Assembly (NCBI GenBank): GCA_965199055.1 | Contig: CBDAQR010000004.1 | Coordinates: 744,001-808,000 of the forward strand | DNA length: 64,000 nt | Origin: CBDAQR01 sp965199055 | GTDB taxonomy: Bacteria; Pseudomonadota; Gammaproteobacteria; Pseudomonadales; Halieaceae | Direction of reading: 5' to 3' | Shown here: piece by piece, positions 59,076-64,000 of the stretch | Position numbering within the stretch: the stretch's first letter is position 1 | Layout: the number at the start of each line of letters is the position of its first letter | Made by a program: the position numbers and the translations under genes | Notes under the pieces: model-generated | Told to the model about the DNA's origin: nothing | The model's input: only the letters and a program-made list of their open reading frames with translations | The model's database searches: none

Positions 59076-60605
59076 TTAGCTAAACGAGAGTTTCATACCC
59101 GCCTTATCCAACAGGGCGGTTTCCTCGCGCAATTCGTAGGCGGTGAGGGGGTGCTGTTCTAGCCAGTCCTCCGGGAAGTGCAGTGCAATTTCGTCATCTT
59201 GTGCGTTGACGCGAAACTCCGGCAGAAACTCGAGCTGTTCAACATACTTGAACAAATTGGCCAGGCGCAGCAGCACGATGAGCCGCAGTAGGTGTACGCG
59301 CTCGGGTTCCGGCAGCTCACTCAAGTCCGTCAGGGGCAATTTGCGCGTGTGGCACCATACCAGTCGGGCGAGCGTCTCCTGTTCGCCCTGGGAAAAGCCA
59401 GGCAGGTCAGCATTGCGCAGCAGGTAGGCGCCATGGCGATTAAAGTGCTTGTGAGAAATCGCCATGCCGATTTCATGAGCCCTGGCGGCCCAGCGCAATA
59501 GCCCCCAATCGCTTTGAGCCAGTGCCCAGTTTTTTCGTGTCGCCAGATAGAGAATGCGGGCACGTCGTTCCACGGTGGCCGCGATATCGGTATCGGCGCC
59601 ATAGCGCTGCATCAGCGCGTTCACCGTGCGCTCGCGCACATCCTCATGTGACAGCCTGCCCAGTAAGTCATAGATCACACCCTCACGCAGCGCGCCGCGG
59701 CTGCTGCGCATGAGGTCGATCTGCAATTCGTCAAAAATCGCGCTGGTGATGGCGACGCCGGCCAGAATCACGCTGCGACGAGATTCGCTCAGGCTGTCGA
59801 TGTCGATGTCATCAATGTGATTGAACGCGAGCAGCGCTTCCTCGAGACAGGTCAGGCCACTGCGAGTGATGCCAGCTTCACTCCAACCGAAATTCTGCAG
59901 GATGGCTTCAATCGCCTGAAGGGTGCCGGAGGAACCGACGCAGTCTTGCCAGAGATCCGCAGAGTAGCGGTAACGAATATGCGACACTTCCCGGCGTGCC
60001 GCTTCGTAGGCCTTTTGATAGCGCTTGCGAGTAATCTTCCCCTTGCGAAAGTAGCTGCGGGTATAGGACACACAGCCCAGTTGCAGGCTGTCGAGTGCCC
60101 GCGGCTCGAAACGTTGTCCCACGATGAATTCAGTGCTGCCGCCGCCGATGTCCACGACCAGGCGTGACTGCTCGTCATCGGCCAGTGTATGGGCAACGCC
60201 CAGATACACCAGGCGTGCTTCTTCGCGCCCGTAGATGACCTCGACCGGCACATCTAATAGCGCTTGTGCTTCGCGTGTGAACTGGTATCGATTGCGTGCC
60301 TGGCGCAGTGCATTGGTGCCTACAATACGGGTGCGGTAGGGGGATACGCTGTCCAGCACCTGCTTGAAACGGGACAGGCAGTCCAGGCCGCGGTGCATCG
60401 CCTCTTCGTCCAGAATACCGTCGCGTAAACCCGCCCCCAGCTGCACTTTCTCGCTGAGGGTTTCGACAGGGCGAACTTCATCGTGTTCAACCCGGGCTAT
60501 GATCAGGTGGAAGCTGTTGGAGCCGAGGTCTATCGCGGCAAGGACGGCTCCCTCGGGTATTTCAGACTCGTCTTCCGTATTGTTATCGGTGCTGTCTTCC
60601 TGCAT
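59076..60605 (-). CDS. ppx: Exopolyphosphatase/GppA-family phosphatase
   Basis: 509 residues, near the length of E. coli Ppx. N-terminal actin-like domain: LAAIDLGSNSFHLIIARV and VVDIGGGSTEFIVG phosphate-binding motifs. The C-terminal HD-like domain includes AARAHEIGMAISHKHFNRHG. It degrades polyphosphate processively or hydrolyses pppGpp; sequence alone does not separate ppx from gppA. Same strand as the HExxH and DUF3604 genes, with a 27-base gap from the former. Confidence 0.9.
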   Translation of the reverse strand: MQEDSTDNNTEDESEIPEGAVLAAIDLGSNSFHLIIARVEHDEVRPVETLSEKVQLGAGLRDGILDEEAMHRGLDCLSRFKQVLDSVSPYRTRIVGTNALRQARNRYQFTREAQALLDVPVEVIYGREEARLVYLGVAHTLADDEQSRLVVDIGGGSTEFIVGQRFEPRALDSLQLGCVSYTRSYFRKGKITRKRYQKAYEAARREVSHIRYRYSADLWQDCVGSSGTLQAIEAILQNFGWSEAGITRSGLTCLEEALLAFNHIDDIDIDSLSESRRSVILAGVAITSAIFDELQIDLMRSSRGALREGVIYDLLGRLSHEDVRERTVNALMQRYGADTDIAATVERRARILYLATRKNWALAQSDWGLLRWAARAHEIGMAISHKHFNRHGAYLLRNADLPGFSQGEQETLARLVWCHTRKLPLTDLSELPEPERVHLLRLIVLLRLANLFKYVEQLEFLPEFRVNAQDDEIALHFPEDWLEQHPLTAYELREETALLDKAGMKLSFS

Positions 60606-60632
60606 TCGAGTCAGGTAGTGAGGGTGTGGCCC

Positions 60633-61187
60633 CTATGTTAAAACAAACCAGAGGCCCAGCCCACCGCCAATTCCCCAATAGGCGCTGCGTTTGAGTACGT
60701 CGAGGTTGACCTGGCTTAACTCGTCAAAGGGCTTGCCGCTGATTTGCGAGCGCTTTAGCACGGGCCACTCGATCATGCCGCCGAAGATAGCGCTGCCGAT
60801 GGCGGCGCACACCACCATGACCCTGCCGGCGTTATCCATGGGCAGTGACAGATACAACACTAAAATGGTGAGCGCGCTGCCGGCCTGTCCGGCGAGGCTC
60901 ATGATATTGAACTGCCGCAGACTGTTGTTCTCATAGTCAAAGTCGTAGACGAAGAAGCCGTACTTCTCTGGAATGCTATAGCTGGCCCCAGAAAAACGGG
61001 CGCCGGCAAAGTGAAACCACTCGTGCACGACCGTGGCGACAGCCAGTCCGGCGAAGGCAGCCATGATGACGGACAAGGCGCTGGCGATAGACAGGCCTGT
61101 CAATATGAACCAGCTGTCCGCAGCCGCCCAAAGTGTGAAGAGAATCAGTGCCAGTCCGAACTGCACCAATGCGTGCTTGTAGATCAT
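60633..61187 (-). CDS. HExxH membrane protein, possible M50-like metallopeptidase
   Basis: 184 residues, with about four membrane segments (LVQFGLALILFTLWAAAD at the start and VMVVCAAIGSAIFGGMIEW later). VVHEWFHFAG places HExxH at residues 55-59, within a membrane-helix context as in zinc site-2-type peptidases, but the second M50 motif (NxxPxxxxDG) is not evident. It lies 6 bases after the DUF3604 gene and is probably co-transcribed. Confidence 0.65.
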   Translation of the reverse strand: MIYKHALVQFGLALILFTLWAAADSWFILTGLSIASALSVIMAAFAGLAVATVVHEWFHFAGARFSGASYSIPEKYGFFVYDFDYENNSLRQFNIMSLAGQAGSALTILVLYLSLPMDNAGRVMVVCAAIGSAIFGGMIEWPVLKRSQISGKPFDELSQVNLDVLKRSAYWGIGGGLGLWFVLT

Positions 61188-61193
61188 GTTGTT

Positions 61194-63236
61194 TTACTCC
61201 GCAGCCGTGTACCAGATCGGAGACGTCCAGGCCCGCTCGTGGATATGCTTGGGCACGTCCGGGTCTGTGCAGCTGGCAGGCCGCTCCGCTTCTGGCAAGT
61301 CATTGCATTGGTACGTGCTCCAGCGGCAGGATGGATTTTCGATCACGCGAGAATAATAAACCGCCGAAACGTCGGCATCGAAATCAGGATCGCGCCAGAC
61401 GCTGCAGAGCTGGTCGTAGCCGGGGCCGCTGACTTCACAGGTGTCGGTGTTCAGGCTCGCCAAGCCCTCGCTATCACCGGCCACGTCGTACACCGCCTGC
61501 TGCGTCCGGCCTTCCTCATCAATCCAGCCTTTCACGACTTGCAGGCGTTGCAAGGGGAAGCTTTGCGCGTCGCGACTCGCGGTAACCAGAAAAGCGGGTG
61601 CGTCGGCGTTGGGCTCCGGTAAATCCGAGCCCATGGGCACGCCTGTGGCATAGGCCTGCTCAATCATGTCGGGGGCGTCGCAGAGGGCGGAATCGAGATT
61701 CCAGCCGCCAAACAGGCGCGGTTCTATGCGCGGTCCGCTGGTGCCAAAAGTTTCTCTGCGCCGCATAGCGCTAAACAGCGCGTCGCGAGAATTGTTCTCG
61801 GCCCACACCCCGGCCACGCCGCCCGGGTTGTAACGCACCGGTGAGCCGCGAGCCACGCCGCCCGGCACGTCAACGTTCCCGCGCAGTCGGTTTTTTGGCA
61901 ATAGATCCGTGCCGCTGGAGCCGAGATAGCCTTTTTCCAGGTGCGCGGCGGCGGTGGCATTGTGATTATCGGTGGCCGCGACAATACCCAGCCTGAATGG
62001 ATTGGCCCCCAGGCGTTGCTGCTCGGCGAGGCCATTGCTGAGCGCATAACGGGCGTAGCTGAATCGCGACAGGCATCCGACCAGGCGCATATTCCCCGCA
62101 CCCATCTCGTCGCCACAGTCTTCCACCAGCTCAGAGGGTGCTCTCAGTTTCTCGAAATCACAAAACTCGTCGGCGGCGCCAAAAACGCTGCCCAGACCAT
62201 TGCGACACTCTGAATCGCCCTTCACCTGCATGATCTCAACCAGAGGTTCCATGTGCTCCCGAAGGGCAGCAAACTCCCGTTGCTGTGCTGGGGTGAGATC
62301 GGTGCGAAGGGAGTAGGGGTACCACATGCGGCCGCTACTCCAGTTGCTGTTGTGCGGAATGCTGAAAACGTCGCACTCCTCTCGACTATCTATGCAGGCG
62401 CTGCGCAGCCATTGCCAGAGTGCTTCCGGCGTCTGTTTGTCTTTGGCGCTAACCACCGCCGGTGGCACATTTGCGCCGGCGAAGATGACATTGCGATGCA
62501 GATTAGAACCCTGTTCGGCCAGTGTGTATTCGTAGCCGTGGAATGTGGTGAAACTGCAGTCGGCACTGCGATCATGCCAGGCTTCCGTTGCGCGCTGATT
62601 GTCCTGCCAGGCGCTGCGCGCCTCTTCTCGGCAGCGGCTTCCATCGGGGCCACAGACGCGTGCCGAGCGGTCCTGACCGAATAAGGCCATAGAGGCGAGC
62701 CGCACAAGTGGTTGGACCAGCTCCGGAAACGGCAGGCGAATGTCGCCGCGATAGACGCCGCAGAGGGCTGAGTCATAGCCCTCAAGTTCCGGCGACAGAC
62801 AGATGCGTCTTTCGCCGAGCTTTTCTGCGTGGTCGGTGACTGCCTGAAAATCCAGTGGTCTGCCAACCGATATCGTTGGAACTGTCGCGTCCGACGCTGC
62901 GTCCCGTAGCCGCAGTTCCAGCGGCTTGCCGGTAGCAAACGCATAGGCATCGTCGGCATCATTGGTAACACCAAATGCCGTTGCGTCATAGGAGGCAGCC
63001 GTGTGCACGTGCAATGCGCCAAACCAGGCGCGTCTATTCGGGTAGCTATCGCGGCAGGGCAGTGGCGGCTCACCGGCGAAGGCTGAGCGACTCGCTTCTT
63101 GCGCAAAGAAATCGCTCAACTGCTCGGGATCCGTACCGGTTCTCTCGATAAGGTGAAACAGCCATGCGGCGCAGGCTGCCAGCACTATGAGTAGCAGGAG
63201 CAGGCCCTGTAGGATTCTTTTGATTATGACGGGCAT
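61194..63236 (-). CDS. DUF3604-domain protein
   Basis: 680 residues with an N-terminal membrane anchor (ILQGLLLLLIVLAACAAWLFHL) and a long periplasmic part. FGALHVHTAASYDATAFG is the PHP-like metal motif (His-x-His) of DUF3604 proteins, and FSIPHNSNWSSG and VGRPLDFQAVTDHAEKLG follow in the expected order. The family is related to PHP phosphoesterases, but its activity is unproven. Divergent from the BtrH-like gene at 63274. Confidence 0.85.
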   Translation of the reverse strand: MPVIIKRILQGLLLLLIVLAACAAWLFHLIERTGTDPEQLSDFFAQEASRSAFAGEPPLPCRDSYPNRRAWFGALHVHTAASYDATAFGVTNDADDAYAFATGKPLELRLRDAASDATVPTISVGRPLDFQAVTDHAEKLGERRICLSPELEGYDSALCGVYRGDIRLPFPELVQPLVRLASMALFGQDRSARVCGPDGSRCREEARSAWQDNQRATEAWHDRSADCSFTTFHGYEYTLAEQGSNLHRNVIFAGANVPPAVVSAKDKQTPEALWQWLRSACIDSREECDVFSIPHNSNWSSGRMWYPYSLRTDLTPAQQREFAALREHMEPLVEIMQVKGDSECRNGLGSVFGAADEFCDFEKLRAPSELVEDCGDEMGAGNMRLVGCLSRFSYARYALSNGLAEQQRLGANPFRLGIVAATDNHNATAAAHLEKGYLGSSGTDLLPKNRLRGNVDVPGGVARGSPVRYNPGGVAGVWAENNSRDALFSAMRRRETFGTSGPRIEPRLFGGWNLDSALCDAPDMIEQAYATGVPMGSDLPEPNADAPAFLVTASRDAQSFPLQRLQVVKGWIDEEGRTQQAVYDVAGDSEGLASLNTDTCEVSGPGYDQLCSVWRDPDFDADVSAVYYSRVIENPSCRWSTYQCNDLPEAERPASCTDPDVPKHIHERAWTSPIWYTAAE

Positions 63237-63273
63237 CTGTCTATAGTAAGGTTTTTGTAGTGGAGCTGGCTAT

Positions 63274-64000
63274 ATGAAAACGATGATCGAGGACTTTCGC
63301 ATTGTTCCCGCGGGCCATTGCGGCAGCGGTTCTATGCGCAACCTGCTCTATTATTTCTGTGATCTGGACCTGGAAGAGGGCGTCGTCTTTGGGCTGGGCG
63401 CTGGCCTGGACAGCGTATTTTTCACTTACCCTAACGCGAGCCCTCCTTACATGCTGTTCGGTCGCGGCTCGACGATGGAGGCGGATCTCGCGCATACGCT
63501 TGGGCTGGACTACCAGGAGCAGGTGCAGCCGGACGACGACCTGGCCTGGGAGGAAGTAAAGGAGGAGGTGCTGGCCGGGCGCCCCACCATGTTATCCGGC
63601 GACATCCTCTACCTGGATTATCGTGAGTACAAGGTCCATTTCCCAGCACATCGAATTATCTTGCTGGGGTTCGATGAAGAAAAAGAAGAGGTCTATATCG
63701 CCGATCGGATTAACGATCACCCCGAGGTGTCCTCTATGGGCGCGCTGCGCAGAAGTCGCAACCCACGGATGCCATTAGTACCTATAACCTGTGGGGTAAG
63801 TTCAGTTCGGGAGCGGTGCGCAACAGCCTGCCGGAGGCCTGCGGGATTGCGCTGACGATGACGGTGGAGCGGATGCTCGGTATCGACACGTCCCAGCGTG
63901 ATGCGATGGCTATGGCGGCGGGTGAATCCAATATTTGTGAGGCGGGCTTGAAGGGCTTGCTGACCTTTATCGATTACGCGCGCGAGTGGCCCGATATGGA
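63274..64000 (+). pseudogene. BtrH_N-domain protein, frameshifted and cut by window end
   Basis: The first 160 or so residues (FRIVPAGHCGSGSMRNLLYY, MLFGRGSTMEADLAHTL, HRIILLGFDEEKEEVYIADR) match the BtrH N-terminal family, relatives of the butirosin acyltransferase BtrH. Around 63762-63768 the frame shifts: continuing in the other frame gives DAISTYNLWGKFSSGAVR, consistent with a lost C in CCCACGG (expected NPPDAIS). The second frame is open to base 64000. So it is either a frameshift pseudogene or a sequencing error; the 3' end is outside the window. Confidence 0.65.

Noticed and set aside
1..64000. CRISPR arrays, tRNA and rRNA genes
   Set aside because: No regularly spaced repeats and no tRNA-like cloverleaf or rRNA sequence was found; the intergenic gaps are short.

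Overview
The window looks like the chromosome of an aerobic marine gammaproteobacterium, most likely a Halieaceae/OM60-like member of the Cellvibrionales. This is inferred from gene content (P450s, paired acyl-CoA dehydrogenases, luciferase-like oxidoreductases, wax-ester synthases, SDRs, a PQQ enzyme, haloalkane dehalogenase) and from the fairly GC-rich, tightly packed DNA with many ATGA/GTGA overlaps. No rRNA or tRNA gene and no CRISPR array was seen, and no gene-free stretch exceeds 300 bases.

Bases 1-31200 are a catabolic accessory region for large hydrophobic acyl or isoprenoid/steroid-like substrates. 1-3896 is an operon with an actinobacterial igr-like order (acyl-CoA dehydrogenase, DUF35 zinc-ribbon/OB protein, thiolase-like aldolase, P450). 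Next come a WS/DGAT with a histone-like basic tail, a 3-ketosteroid-dehydrogenase-like flavoprotein, a cupin, SDRs and a PQQ/cytochrome c dehydrogenase. 11493-15825 is a four-gene oxidation operon (Fe-ADH, P450, MDR reductase, LLM oxidoreductase) convergent with an acyl-CoA ligase. After an AlgP-like Lys/Ala-rich protein and two SDRs, a TetR gene faces a nine-gene operon (20564-30202): amidohydrolase, Rieske oxygenase, acetoacetate-decarboxylase-like protein, SDR, tyrosine phosphatase, LLM oxidoreductase, acyl-CoA ligase and two acyl-CoA dehydrogenases. Its start carries a good promoter and a 28-bp imperfect palindrome.

Bases 32631-35000 are mobile DNA: two complete integron gene cassettes with recognisable attC sites, a third cassette cut by an IS3-family element, and beyond the IS a hydantoinase/carbamoylase gene truncated at the IS end. 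There is no target duplication, so the junction looks like a deletion scar. No integron integrase is present.

Bases 35500-52300 hold mixed housekeeping and catabolic genes: DDAH-like hydrolase, dipeptidase, beta-lactamase-fold hydrolase, CBS protein, lipoproteins, APC permease, cupin, second LLM oxidoreductase, epoxide-hydrolase-like protein, ferrochelatase, SDR, second WS/DGAT, penicillin acylase, and a TetR-haloalkane dehalogenase-DUF1330 operon whose promoter overlaps a perfect palindrome.

Bases 52297-57621 form an envelope or stress locus: anti-sigma factor, ECF sigma factor with an in-frame amber codon, divergent subtilase with a long Glu-rich N-terminal region, CBS protein plus beta-barrel protein, and a second barrel-like protein with an in-frame ochre codon. 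The right end carries a tandem HCCA-isomerase/DsbA-like protein, Ppx/GppA phosphatase, a HExxH membrane protein, a DUF3604 protein and a frameshifted BtrH_N-like gene running off the edge.
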